Assembly (NCBI GenBank): GCA_049512335.1
Contig: JBEKXE010000064.1
Location: forward strand, 1 to 24,449
Source of the DNA: Lustribacter sp049512335
Lineage (GTDB): Bacteria; Vulcanimicrobiota; Vulcanimicrobiia; Vulcanimicrobiales; Vulcanimicrobiaceae
Length of the DNA stretch: 24,449 bases
Reading direction: 5' to 3'
Positions 7,392-15,660 of this stretch are shown here, one piece after another; position 1 is the first letter of the stretch; every line of letters starts with the position of its first letter. Position numbers and translations under genes: made by a program. The notes below the pieces were generated by a model. It saw nothing but the letters and a program-made list of their open reading frames with translations. It was not told the DNA's origin and did no database searches.

Positions 7392-8521
7392 TTCAGCCGG
7401 CGTCCGGCCTTCGCAGCCGTGTGTCCACGTTCAGCCGCAACGCGTTCAAGCTGGGCTTGTTCGGGCTAAATCTCTCGTCCGGACGGTCGGCGACCAAAGT
7501 GCCGGAGCGCTGGTCGGGCAACTGGGACGACAATCTCAAGGCCGCGCAACTCGCCGACGAAGCCGGGATGGACTTCCATCTGCCCGTCGCGCGCTGGAAA
7601 GGCTACGGCGGCGCGACCAACTTCGAGGGCGCGGGCTTCGAATCGACGGCGTGGGCCTGCGGCTTGCTCGCCGCCACCAAGAAGATCACGATCTTCGCGA
7701 CCGTTCACGCGCCGCTCGTTCACCCGGTGTTCGCCGCGAAGCAATTCGTCACTGCCGATCAGATCAGTCACGGCCGGTTCGGGCTCAACCTCGTGTGCGG
7801 CTGGAATGCCGACGAATTCGAGATGTTCGGGCTCGACCAGCGCGGCCACGCGGAGCGCTACGCGCACGGCGCCGAGTGGATCAGCGCGGTCAAGCGCATG
7901 TGGACCGAAGCCGAGCCCTTCGACTTCGACGGCGAGTACTTCCAGCTCAAAGACGTCGAAGCCGAGCCCAAGCCCTTCGGCGGAACGCGGCCGATCATCA
8001 TGAACGCCGGAACGTCGCCGCGCGGGCAAGAGTTCGCGGTCACGCACGCCGACATGCTGTTCCGCAACTGGCGCAGCCTCGAGGAAAATCGCGCCGACAA
8101 CGCGGCCACGCTCGCGGCGGCCGCGGCCAGCGGGCGGGACATCGGGATCTACACGTCCGGCTACGCCATCTGCCGTCCGACGCGTCAGGAAGCCTTGGAC
8201 TACGAGCATTACGTTGTCGACGAAAACGGTGACTGGGACGCGATCGACCACATGCTGGAGCTGTCGGCCGGCGGCAAAGTGATTCCGATGGACAGCAATC
8301 ACGAGATGTTCGTGCAGCGGCGCCGGCGCATCGCGGTCGGACACGGTGGTTGCCCGATCCTCGGAACCCCGGACGAATGCGCCGCCGGCTTGTTGCAACT
8401 GCACGAAGCGGGCTTCGCCGGATTCGCGTTTTCGTTCGTGAACTACCTCACGGAGTTTCCGTACTTCCGCGACGAGGTGCTGCCGCGCCTCGAGCGGCTC
8501 GGATTACGCCGGCCCGCCTAA
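7388..8521 (+). CDS. LLM-class flavin-dependent monooxygenase
   Basis: The 377-residue protein is a luciferase-like TIM-barrel oxygenase that uses reduced FMN supplied by a separate reductase. Recognisable segments are FKLGLFGLNLS at the first strand, NWDDNLKAAQLADEAGMDF (46-63), and SHGRFGLNLVCGWNADEFEMFG (127-148). A TATKKI-type strand near 97-103 and PIIMNAGTSPRGQEFA are also present. The pattern is closest to the alkanesulfonate (SsuD), dimethylsulfone (SfnG) and pyrimidine (RutA) monooxygenases; which substrate cannot be told. The start overlaps the preceding stop (ATGA), so it is translationally coupled to the MmgE/PrpD gene. It is tail-to-tail with the gene at 8531, nine bases away. 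No flavin reductase gene is in the window. Confidence 0.9.
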   Translation: MIQPASGLRSRVSTFSRNAFKLGLFGLNLSSGRSATKVPERWSGNWDDNLKAAQLADEAGMDFHLPVARWKGYGGATNFEGAGFESTAWACGLLAATKKITIFATVHAPLVHPVFAAKQFVTADQISHGRFGLNLVCGWNADEFEMFGLDQRGHAERYAHGAEWISAVKRMWTEAEPFDFDGEYFQLKDVEAEPKPFGGTRPIIMNAGTSPRGQEFAVTHADMLFRNWRSLEENRADNAATLAAAAASGRDIGIYTSGYAICRPTRQEALDYEHYVVDENGDWDAIDHMLELSAGGKVIPMDSNHEMFVQRRRRIAVGHGGCPILGTPDECAAGLLQLHEAGFAGFAFSFVNYLTEFPYFRDEVLPRLERLGLRRPA

Positions 8522-8530
8522 CGGCCTGGG

Positions 8531-9454
8531 TTAGACGAAACAGTTCCCCACGTTGACGCCGCCGCCGACCCACTGCTGGGCGTGGGCGGTGCCGAAGAAC
8601 GTGTCGACGGCCGCTTTGTTCGCCGTCAGGCCGAAGGCCCACGGGTCGTCGCCCAGCAGGCGCCGTTCTTCGTCCGTCGAGAGTCCCGCGATGACCGGCC
8701 GCAGCCCGCCGCTCGCATCGGCACGCTTCTTGGCCGCGTCGAAGGCCGCGGTCACCGCGCCGGCCAGCCACGGCAGCTCCTTGGTGAGCGATTTGCGCAT
8801 CACGACGAAGTGCATGATCGGAAAGACGTGCGTCTTCGCAAAATAATCGGCTTGCGCTTGGGCGAGGTCCGCGTAGGGCGAGGACAAGCCTGCGGGCATC
8901 GACTTCGGTACGCCGCGCGGCGGCGTCATGATCGCGTCGACCAGCCCTTGCGTAAGCGCTTCTTGCACACCCGTGCCCTCGGGCAAACGTTCGACCGACA
9001 CGCCCGGCGGGAAGACGAGGTTCTCGAAGCGTTCCTCGACGGCGGTGAACCATTTCACCGCGGCCGGCTTTACGCCGTGCTGCTGCTCCAACACGGCGCG
9101 ATGCCATACCGACGACGTCATCCAGTACTGCGGAACGCCGACGCGCTTGCCCGCGATGTCTTCCGGCCGCTTAATGCCGGCGGCCGTCGCGCACAGGATG
9201 CCCGGCTGCAGAAAACCGCGCCCGGTAAAGAGCGGCAGCCCGATCAAGTCCCGGCCCAGTTCGAACGCTTTGAGGAATGTCGCGAACGACATCTCGGCCA
9301 CGTCGAATTTTCCCTCGAGCATGGCGCGCGAATTGCTGTCGACCGAGGCGCCGGGCGTGATCGACCAGGTAGCTTCGCCCCCCACCGGCACGTCTTTGCC
9401 GAGGATCGGATCGGTCAGCGGCCCGGGGACCAGCGACATCGTTAATTCTTTCAC
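8531..9454 (-). CDS. 4,5-dihydroxyphthalate decarboxylase-like protein (periplasmic-binding fold, no signal peptide)
   Basis: The 307-residue protein has the pattern I associate with the 4,5-dihydroxyphthalate decarboxylase group. These features are an N-terminal strand then DSNSRAMLEGKFDVAEMSFATFL, FTGRGFLQPGILC, and AGIKRPEDIAGKRVGVPQYWMTSSVW. The last is followed by GVKPAAVKWF and ALTQGLVDAIMTP. This group shares the type-2 periplasmic-binding fold with ABC binding proteins but is cytoplasmic, and no signal peptide is present here. GTG 9454 is chosen because it places the first strand as in the family; ATG 9439 is the alternative. It lies 47 bases downstream of the PQQ dehydrogenase on the same strand and is likely co-transcribed. 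Whether it is an enzyme or a cytoplasmic binding protein is open. Confidence 0.72.
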   Translation of the reverse strand: MKELTMSLVPGPLTDPILGKDVPVGGEATWSITPGASVDSNSRAMLEGKFDVAEMSFATFLKAFELGRDLIGLPLFTGRGFLQPGILCATAAGIKRPEDIAGKRVGVPQYWMTSSVWHRAVLEQQHGVKPAAVKWFTAVEERFENLVFPPGVSVERLPEGTGVQEALTQGLVDAIMTPPRGVPKSMPAGLSSPYADLAQAQADYFAKTHVFPIMHFVVMRKSLTKELPWLAGAVTAAFDAAKKRADASGGLRPVIAGLSTDEERRLLGDDPWAFGLTANKAAVDTFFGTAHAQQWVGGGVNVGNCFV

Positions 9455-9501
9455 GACCGCTGCGTTCGATAGGGTCCGTCGATTCTTCTGCTAAGAGCGG
9501 C

Positions 9502-11613
9502 TCACTTCGCGCTTTGACCGTGATTGATCGTTTGCACGACGAACGCGGAGACGTCTTCAATCTGCTGCGGCGTCAGCGTGGCTTGGAACGCCGGCATGCC
9601 GCCGCCGCCGTTCGTCACCTGCTGCACGGCCTTCGCCATGTCTTTCGCGTCGGGTAGCGAGGTCAGATCCGGGCCGCCGTTGCCGCCGGTGCCGGTCCCA
9701 CCATGACAGATCGCGCAGTTCACCGTGAATACCGCCGCGCCGTTGGCGGCGTTCGCCGGCGCGAGTGGCACCGGCGTGCCCTCACCTGCATGTTGCACGC
9801 CCGCGCCCGCGCCCGGCGGTGGTGCCGGGCCGAGGGTGCCGTCTAAACCGAACAACCACAGGTTGTCGCCGTGCGGCGTCGCGCCCAGCGCGTTGCCGCC
9901 GGCGAAGAACGCGAGATACTCCTTGCCGTTGTGACGGAACACGGTGGCGACGTTGTTCGCGCCGGCGCCGGTTTGGAAACGCCACAACAGCGCGCCCGTC
10001 TTCGCGCTGTACGCTTGGAGTTCGCCGCCGTTGCGGCCGACGAAGACGAGATTGCCGGCCGTCACGACCGAACCCGAGTAGCACGAGTCGGCGAAATGCT
10101 GCTTCCAGACGACCTTTCCGGTCGTGACGTCGACCGCGTCGAAATAGCCCGTGTTGGGGCCGCCGACCGTCCAGATCGAGCCGACGTCGTGAACGAGCGC
10201 GCCGTTGGGGTTGGGCGAGGGCGGCGGCGCGTCACCGGCCGTCATGCCGGCGACGCCGTTCTGCCCGCACACGTACATGCGGTGCGTCACCGGATCGTAG
10301 CTCGACGGCGCCCAGTTCGTGCCGCCCGCCGGTCCGGGGTCCGTCACCATCATCGTATTCTTGTACGGCGTGTAGAGGTGCTTCGCGACGGCCATCGGCT
10401 GGCCGTTCGCGCGCTTCTGGATTTCCGCGACTTGATCGGGAGTCGGTATTTGGACCGCCAGCGCCGGCGGGAGTGCCGGGAACGGCTGCGTCGGATACGT
10501 CGCTTGATCGGCTTCTTGCGGTACCGGCTTCTCCGGGATCGGATAGATCGGCTTGCCGTTGGTGCGGTCGAGCAGATAGAGAAAGCCGGTCTTCGGCGCT
10601 TCGCCGATGCCGTGGACGAGTTTGCCGTGGATCGTCGCGTCGAACAGCACGGTCGGGCTGGGCGCGTCGTAGTCCCACAGATCGTGGTGGACCATCTGAT
10701 AGTACCAGCGCAACTTGCCGGTCTTGATGTCGAGCGCGACGATGGAGACGGAGAACAAGTTCGCGCCCGGGCGTACGGCGCCGTCGTCGTCGGGGCTCGG
10801 GTTGCCGGTCGAGAAATACAGCATACCGAGCTTCGGATCGGCCGACGGCGTTTGCCAGATCGCTGCCCCGCCGCCCTTCCACACATCGCCGGTTTGCGGC
10901 CACGTCTCGAACCCGCGCTGGCCCGGACCCGGCACGGTGTAGAAGCGCCAGACTTCCTTACCGGTCGCCGCGTTGAAGGCCATGAGGTGGCCGCGCGCCT
11001 TGAACTCGCCGCCCGAGACGCCGGCCATCACGAGGCCGTCGACGTAGAGCGGCGCGGCGGTGATCGTCGTCCCGCCTTTCCAATCGGCGGCCTGCGTCGA
11101 CCACGCGACGTTACCGGTCGACTGATCGAGTGCGACGAGCTTGCCGTCGAGCTGGCCGATGAAGAGCTTGCCGTCGCCGAGCGCGAGGCCCCGGCTCAGC
11201 CAACCGCAGCACACCGTGGAGATCGCCGGATCGAGATGCGCTTGGTAGTGCCAGAGCACTTTGCCGGTGTCGACGCTGACCGCGAACACGTCGTCGGTGC
11301 CGATCGGAATGTAGATCACGCCGTTGTACTCGAGCGGCTGCGCCTCGGCCGAATACTTCGCCGCCGTCGCGCCGGGCAGCTCCGTCATCCATACGCCCTT
11401 GAGCTGCCCGACGTTCGATGTGCCGATCAGCTTGAGCGGCGAGTAGCGCTCGTTGCTGAGCGTGCCGCCGTTGGTGATCCAGTTGTCGACCGGCGGCTGC
11501 GAGAGCTGCTGCGGCGTGAACGCCGGCGCGAGCGCACCGGCGGAGCGTGCCGCGACGACGGCGACCGCGACCAGTGCGATCGTGGCGAAGAGACCGAGAA
11601 GGCGTCGGGTCAT
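9502..11613 (-). CDS. PQQ-dependent quinohaemoprotein dehydrogenase with C-terminal cytochrome c domain
   Basis: The 703-residue protein oxidises an alcohol, aldehyde or sugar in the periplasm using pyrroloquinoline quinone and passes electrons to its own haem c. A signal peptide covers about 1-27. An eight-bladed propeller follows (about 35-590), with repeated W-motif strands, the adjacent cysteine pair C135-C136 (disulfide ring near PQQ), and HHDLWDYDAP (309-317) bearing the probable catalytic Asp314. A Pro/Gly-rich linker (596-625) leads to a cytochrome c domain with the haem motif C633-A-I-C-H637 and probable axial M673 (GGMPAF). ATG 11613 is preferred over 11712 because the signal peptide starts there with GGGAG eight bases upstream. 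The domain order and length match type II quinohaemoprotein alcohol dehydrogenases. No PQQ synthesis genes are present here. Confidence 0.93.
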   Translation of the reverse strand: MTRRLLGLFATIALVAVAVVAARSAGALAPAFTPQQLSQPPVDNWITNGGTLSNERYSPLKLIGTSNVGQLKGVWMTELPGATAAKYSAEAQPLEYNGVIYIPIGTDDVFAVSVDTGKVLWHYQAHLDPAISTVCCGWLSRGLALGDGKLFIGQLDGKLVALDQSTGNVAWSTQAADWKGGTTITAAPLYVDGLVMAGVSGGEFKARGHLMAFNAATGKEVWRFYTVPGPGQRGFETWPQTGDVWKGGGAAIWQTPSADPKLGMLYFSTGNPSPDDDGAVRPGANLFSVSIVALDIKTGKLRWYYQMVHHDLWDYDAPSPTVLFDATIHGKLVHGIGEAPKTGFLYLLDRTNGKPIYPIPEKPVPQEADQATYPTQPFPALPPALAVQIPTPDQVAEIQKRANGQPMAVAKHLYTPYKNTMMVTDPGPAGGTNWAPSSYDPVTHRMYVCGQNGVAGMTAGDAPPPSPNPNGALVHDVGSIWTVGGPNTGYFDAVDVTTGKVVWKQHFADSCYSGSVVTAGNLVFVGRNGGELQAYSAKTGALLWRFQTGAGANNVATVFRHNGKEYLAFFAGGNALGATPHGDNLWLFGLDGTLGPAPPPGAGAGVQHAGEGTPVPLAPANAANGAAVFTVNCAICHGGTGTGGNGGPDLTSLPDAKDMAKAVQQVTNGGGGMPAFQATLTPQQIEDVSAFVVQTINHGQSAK

Positions 11614-11676
11614 TGCCGGTGCTCCCACGCGGGCCCGGAAGATTCCCGTCACCTCAAACGAATCCGACGGTCCACG

Positions 11677-12801
11677 ATGAAAAGAAGCGGGTCCAAAATC
11701 CTCACGACGCATGTCGGCAGCTTGCCGCAGCCGGACGGTTCGTGGACCAACGCGGCAACCGACGAGCGGGAGTTGCGCAAGACCGTGGGGGACGTGATCG
11801 CCAAGCAGCGCGAGGTCGGCCTCGACGTCATCAACGACGGCGAATACGCGAAGGGCGGCGACTGGCTGTCGTATACCGACGACCGGCTCAACGGTTTCGA
11901 AGCGGGCGTCCTCGCCGGTGAACCGTTGATTGCGCAGGGCGCCGACCGCCGCGAGTTCGCGGACTTCTATACCTATGCGAACGAACGGCAGACGTTATTC
12001 TACGTGCGCGAAGGCGAGCGCATCCGCAAGCGCACGCATTGGGTCTGCACCGGGCCGATCAGTTACCGCGGTCAAGCGGCGCTCCAGCGCGAGATCGAGA
12101 TGGTCAAGAGCTTCGTCCGGCCGGATGAGGACGTCTTCCTCACGACGACGGCGCCCGCCAGCCTCGAAGCGTATCGGAGCAACGAATACTATGCAACCCA
12201 GGAAGAGTTCATCTTCGCGCTTGCGGAGGGGCTGCGTACCGAATACGAGATGGTTGCCGCGGCCGGCTTCATCGTTCAGGTCGACGATGCATGGCTCACG
12301 GCACTCTGGGACCGCATCGGCATCTCGATGGGCTTGGAGGCGTTCCGCGCCTGGTGCATGGTGCGCGTGGAAGCGCTGAACCACGCCCTGGCCAATATCC
12401 CGGTCGAACAGATCCGGTATCATCTCTGCTGGGGGAGCTGGCACGGACCGCACGCTTACGACCTCGAGATGCGGAACATCGTCGACGTCATGCTCAAGGT
12501 CAAGGCCGGCGCGTATCTGTTCGAAAGCGCGAACGTGCGGCACGAACACGAATATGCGATCTGGGAAACCGTCAAACTCCCGGCGGGAAAGATCATCATC
12601 CCCGGCGTCGTCACCCATTCGACCGACGTCGTCGAGCATCCGGAGCTGGTCGCCCAGCGCATTCGCCGCTTTACCGGCCTCGTCGGCAAAGAGAACGTAA
12701 TCGCCGGCGCCGATTGCGGGTTCGGCGGACGCTGCCATCCGCAAATCGCCTGGGCCAAGCTCGCGGCGCTCGCCGAGGGCGCACGCCTTGCGAGCGTTTA
12801 G
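11677..12801 (+). CDS. MetE-like zinc methyl/alkyl transferase (methionine synthase II / epoxyalkane:coenzyme M transferase family)
   Basis: This 374-residue protein is a single TIM barrel of the cobalamin-independent methionine synthase C-terminal type. The family start motif is LTTHVGSLPQP (9-19). The zinc ligands are visible: H249 and C251 in YHLCWGSWHGPH, E283 in YLFESANV, and C347 in GADCGFGG. Stand-alone proteins of this size include epoxyalkane:coenzyme M transferases and uncharacterised thiol alkyl transferases; full methionine synthases are about twice as long. With a PQQ dehydrogenase on one side and a Rieske oxygenase on the other, a catabolic role is more likely than methionine synthesis, but this is inference. 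It diverges from the PQQ gene (63 bases between starts) and shares four bases with the convergent Rieske gene. Confidence 0.85.
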   Translation: MKRSGSKILTTHVGSLPQPDGSWTNAATDERELRKTVGDVIAKQREVGLDVINDGEYAKGGDWLSYTDDRLNGFEAGVLAGEPLIAQGADRREFADFYTYANERQTLFYVREGERIRKRTHWVCTGPISYRGQAALQREIEMVKSFVRPDEDVFLTTTAPASLEAYRSNEYYATQEEFIFALAEGLRTEYEMVAAAGFIVQVDDAWLTALWDRIGISMGLEAFRAWCMVRVEALNHALANIPVEQIRYHLCWGSWHGPHAYDLEMRNIVDVMLKVKAGAYLFESANVRHEHEYAIWETVKLPAGKIIIPGVVTHSTDVVEHPELVAQRIRRFTGLVGKENVIAGADCGFGGRCHPQIAWAKLAALAEGARLASV

Positions 12802-13976
12802 ACGAAGTCGGCCGTCTCGCGGATGTTCGTCACGGCTAAATCGAGCCGGTGTTTGGGCCGCGACCACACCTTGAGCGGACGGCCTTCGGCCAGCGCACGC
12901 AATTCGCGCTCCCAGATCTTGCGCAGCAGGATGATGCCCTTGTCGGATTGTCCGAGGCGGTCTTTGTGCCGCTCGGTGATGCGGCCTTGGCCGGCGAGCG
13001 CGACGTTGTCCTCCACGACGAAGAGCGCCGGATAGTCGGGATCCACGTCCTGCAAGCGCATCTTGCCGGCCAGAATTTTCTCGACGTACTCGTTCGGGTC
13101 GACGCCCCAATCGGGACGGTTCTTCACCGCCCCGCTCGTCTTGCCGTGCCCGTTCCCTTCGGCGCCGGGTTCCGGTTTCTTCAACCGGATCGAAAACGTC
13201 ATCGACGACTCGTCGGTCATCGGCACGCGGTAGGCCAAGTGCACGGTCCAGTAGCGCATCTCCGGCGACGGCGGCAGATCGGTCATGTTGATGTTGGGCA
13301 TCATGAGATGACCGACGCGCGGCACGTTCACGCCCGCGCCCGAGCGTTTCCCTTCGCGCCGGATGCCGTAGTCGGTCTCGGTCACGGTGATTTCCGGCAG
13401 TTCCTTCAAGCCGATCGCGCGCGTCGACACCGAGTGCACGAAGTGGACGTGCACCTCGTCGACGTCGTTCTCGAGCCGCTGGAACCAGCTGCACGGCACT
13501 TCGTGCGCGTTGACCGAATAGTCGGCGCCGGTCGCCTCTTCGAACTCGGGATAGCGCGGAAATTCCGGCGGCTCGCCCGCGCCGAAGTAGCCGTACACCA
13601 AGCCGAAGTACTCGCGCACGGGATAGGCGCGAATCTTGACCTTGGCCGCGAACGCGGCGTTTTCGGCCGGTTGCTCGACGCACTGACCGGCCGGATCGAA
13701 CACCCAGCCGTGGTAGAGGCAGCGAATGCAGTCGTCCTCGACCCAGCCGAAGGCGAGCGACGTCTGCCGGTGCGGACACCGGTCGTCGAGCAGCACGACG
13801 GCGCCGCTCTGCCCGCGATAGAGCGTGAAGTGTTCGTTCGCAAACGCGGCGCGCACCGGCCGCCCCGGTTCGAGATCGGCGCTGCGCGCGATCGGATGCC
13901 AGAAACGGCGCAAATAGCGCCCGGCTAACGTCTCGGGCCCCACGTGGGCGAAGTCGGAGGTATCACCGGTCTGCAT
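12798..13976 (-). CDS. Rieske non-haem iron oxygenase, phthalate-dioxygenase type, alpha subunit
   Basis: The 392-residue protein has an N-terminal Rieske [2Fe-2S] domain with C67-P-H69 and C86-L-Y-H89, and a C-terminal catalytic domain. The mononuclear iron motif is N170-D-V-D173-E-V-H176 followed by H181. The C-terminal segment (RHKDRLGQSDKGIILLRKIWERELRALAEG) is typical of the phthalate 4,5-dioxygenase and ring-demethylase branch, whose oxygenases work with a single reductase containing its own ferredoxin. No such reductase is in the window. It would add oxygen to, or demethylate, an aromatic acid in the cytoplasm. The gene is divergent from the binding-protein operon at 14015, with 38 bases between starts, so they may share control. 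Confidence 0.92.
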   Translation of the reverse strand: MQTGDTSDFAHVGPETLAGRYLRRFWHPIARSADLEPGRPVRAAFANEHFTLYRGQSGAVVLLDDRCPHRQTSLAFGWVEDDCIRCLYHGWVFDPAGQCVEQPAENAAFAAKVKIRAYPVREYFGLVYGYFGAGEPPEFPRYPEFEEATGADYSVNAHEVPCSWFQRLENDVDEVHVHFVHSVSTRAIGLKELPEITVTETDYGIRREGKRSGAGVNVPRVGHLMMPNINMTDLPPSPEMRYWTVHLAYRVPMTDESSMTFSIRLKKPEPGAEGNGHGKTSGAVKNRPDWGVDPNEYVEKILAGKMRLQDVDPDYPALFVVEDNVALAGQGRITERHKDRLGQSDKGIILLRKIWERELRALAEGRPLKVWSRPKHRLDLAVTNIRETADFV

Positions 13977-14000
13977 GCACCAACTTTCGTGACCGGTTGG

Positions 14001-14005
14001 GGAGG
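14001..14005 (+). promoter_or_regulatory. Ribosome binding site GGAGG deciding a start
   Basis: GGAGG ends nine bases before ATG 14015 and only three before ATG 14009. This favours 14015 as the initiation codon of the second binding protein, and it rules against the TTG at 13997. Confidence 0.7.
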
Positions 14006-14014
14006 AACATGCAG

Positions 14015-14959
14015 ATGAAGCGACCGGCGCTCTTGGTGGTCTTTGCCGTGATGCTGGCCGTACGTTCGGCGACGGCGCAAACGCCGATACCGATCGAGGT
14101 GAGCGGTGCGCCCTTCGACCTGAACGGACCGCTGTTCTACGCGCAGGATTTGGGCTATTTCAAGAAAGCCGGGCTCGACGTCCACATCAACACCGCGCAA
14201 GTGACGGTGGAAGGAGAAGCGGCGGCGATGCTGGGCGGCAGCATCAACATCGGCTCCGCCAACACCGCGACGGTCGCGCAAGCCTACTTGCACGGGATCG
14301 ACTTTCGGTTCATCGCCCCCTCGGGGCTGTTCACGGAGAAGGCGAAGCCGACCGAGGTCGTCTGCGTGCCGCTGGCGTCGCCGATCCACACGGCCGCCGA
14401 CCTCAACGGCAAGACCGTCGCGGTCGCCGGCATCAAGGGCATGCTGCAGATCGCAACGATGGCGTGGGACGACAAGCACGGCGGCAACGGCAAGAGCCTG
14501 CAATTCGTCGAGGTTCCGTTTCCGCAGATGGACGCCGCGCTGGCGCAGCACCGCGTCGATGCGGTCGTGCTGACCGAGCCGTTCGCCACCGCCGCGAGCG
14601 CCGACACGCGCGTGATCGGCAGCGCCGAAGACGGCGTCGCGTCGAGCTTCATGACCCTCGGCTGGTTCGCGACGGGCGCCTGGCTCAAAGCGAACCCCGA
14701 TGCGGCTACGCGTTTCGTCGCCGCCATTCGCGAGGCGGCGATCTGGGGCAACGCGCACCACAAAGAATCGGCCGTCATCCTCAGCAAGTACTCGAAGATG
14801 TCGCAGGCCGTCGTCGACGCGATGGGGCGGTCGGTGTACGGGATCGACCTCGATCCGAAGCTGATCCAACCGCCGCTCGACGTCGCATATCGCTACGGCT
14901 TCCTCGACCGGCCCGTTTCCGCTGCCGACATCATGTGGACGCCGCCGGCGCAGAAGTGA
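14015..14959 (+). CDS. ABC-type substrate-binding protein, NMT1/SsuA-like (second paralogue)
   Basis: The 314-residue protein starts with a classical signal peptide (MKRPALLVVFAVMLAV, cleavage near SATAQ at about 22). The binding fold includes FDLNGPLFYAQDLGYFKKAG, MLGGSINIGSANTATVAQAY, LNGKTVAVAGIKG, and HRVDAVVLTEPFATA. It shares the same block order with the binding proteins at 3607 and 15660 (GKxxAV hinge segment, a KSLQFVEVP strand, then an RVDA strand), so the three are paralogues. It heads a tight operon with the dienelactone-hydrolase-like gene, whose GTG overlaps its stop. The Rieske oxygenase is encoded divergently next door. The context suggests capture of an aromatic or cyclic ester compound, which is inference. 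Confidence 0.88.
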   Translation: MKRPALLVVFAVMLAVRSATAQTPIPIEVSGAPFDLNGPLFYAQDLGYFKKAGLDVHINTAQVTVEGEAAAMLGGSINIGSANTATVAQAYLHGIDFRFIAPSGLFTEKAKPTEVVCVPLASPIHTAADLNGKTVAVAGIKGMLQIATMAWDDKHGGNGKSLQFVEVPFPQMDAALAQHRVDAVVLTEPFATAASADTRVIGSAEDGVASSFMTLGWFATGAWLKANPDAATRFVAAIREAAIWGNAHHKESAVILSKYSKMSQAVVDAMGRSVYGIDLDPKLIQPPLDVAYRYGFLDRPVSAADIMWTPPAQK

Positions 14960-15660
14960 GCGAACAACTCGCGCCGTTGCACGTGTTCCGGCCGCCGGAA
15001 TCGGCCCAGCATTTGCCGGCCGGCCTGATCGTGCTGCAGGACGCGTTCGGCTACAATAGTTACCTGCAAGACATCGCACGGCGCTTCGCCGCGCTGGGCT
15101 TCACGGCGGTCGTTCCGGAGCTGTTTCACCGCAGCGGCGGCGTCGGCATCGAATACGACGATCCGCGCGGCATGGAAGCGAATCGCGAGCACATGCGCGC
15201 GCTGAAGGTCGAAAACGTGCTGCTCGACGTGCGGGACGCATACGCGTTGTTGACCTCCGCGGAGGGGGTGCCGCCCGAGCGCATCGCCGCGATCGGCTGG
15301 TGCCGCGGCGGCCAGGGTGCATTTTTCGCCAACGCGCACCTGCCGTTGGGCGCGGCGATCTCGATGTACGGCAACCGCATCGCCCCCGATCTCCTCGAGC
15401 ATGCGAAAACGCAGCACGGGCGGATCCTGATGATCTGGGGCGGGGCGGACGGCTACATCCCGCGCGATGAACGCCGCGCGGTAGCCGATGCGCTCAGCGC
15501 CGCCGGCAAAGCGCACGACGAGATCGTCTTCTCCGATGCCGACCACGGATTTTTCGCGCCGTTCGCGTACCACGAGCTTGCCGCCCGCATGGCCTGGAAC
15601 ATGTCGGTCGAGTTCTTGCGCGCGACCGGCGTCCTCGCCGGCCGGGAAGAGGGAAGCTGA
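14956..15660 (+). CDS. Dienelactone hydrolase family protein
   Basis: The 234-residue protein matches the dienelactone hydrolase (DLH) family in length. The catalytic triad is C116 in IGWCRGGQ, D165 in WGGADGYIP, and H197 in DADHGFF; cysteine as nucleophile is the family signature. DLH opens the lactone ring formed in chlorocatechol degradation, giving maleylacetate; other members hydrolyse different esters and lactones. GTG 14956 overlaps the stop of the preceding binding protein (GTGA), and the fold begins properly at LIVLQDAFG (24-32). The stop overlaps the next ATG by one base (TGATG). The location between two binding-protein genes suggests action on the imported ligand, possibly after ring oxygenation. 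Confidence 0.9.
   Translation: MSEQLAPLHVFRPPESAQHLPAGLIVLQDAFGYNSYLQDIARRFAALGFTAVVPELFHRSGGVGIEYDDPRGMEANREHMRALKVENVLLDVRDAYALLTSAEGVPPERIAAIGWCRGGQGAFFANAHLPLGAAISMYGNRIAPDLLEHAKTQHGRILMIWGGADGYIPRDERRAVADALSAAGKAHDEIVFSDADHGFFAPFAYHELAARMAWNMSVEFLRATGVLAGREEGS

Noticed and set aside
9502..11613. WDYD as proof of lanthanide dependence
   Set aside because: The HHDLWDxD context is also present in non-lanthanide glucose dehydrogenases, so it is kept only as a question.
9871..11676. Very long open frame on the plus strand opposite the PQQ dehydrogenase
   Set aside because: It is an arginine/aspartate-rich shadow frame caused by high GC at third codon positions. The real plus-strand gene in that frame starts at 11677.
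13997..14014. TTG 13997 as start of the second binding protein
   Set aside because: The codon precedes the GGAGG ribosome binding site; ATG 14015 has proper spacing.
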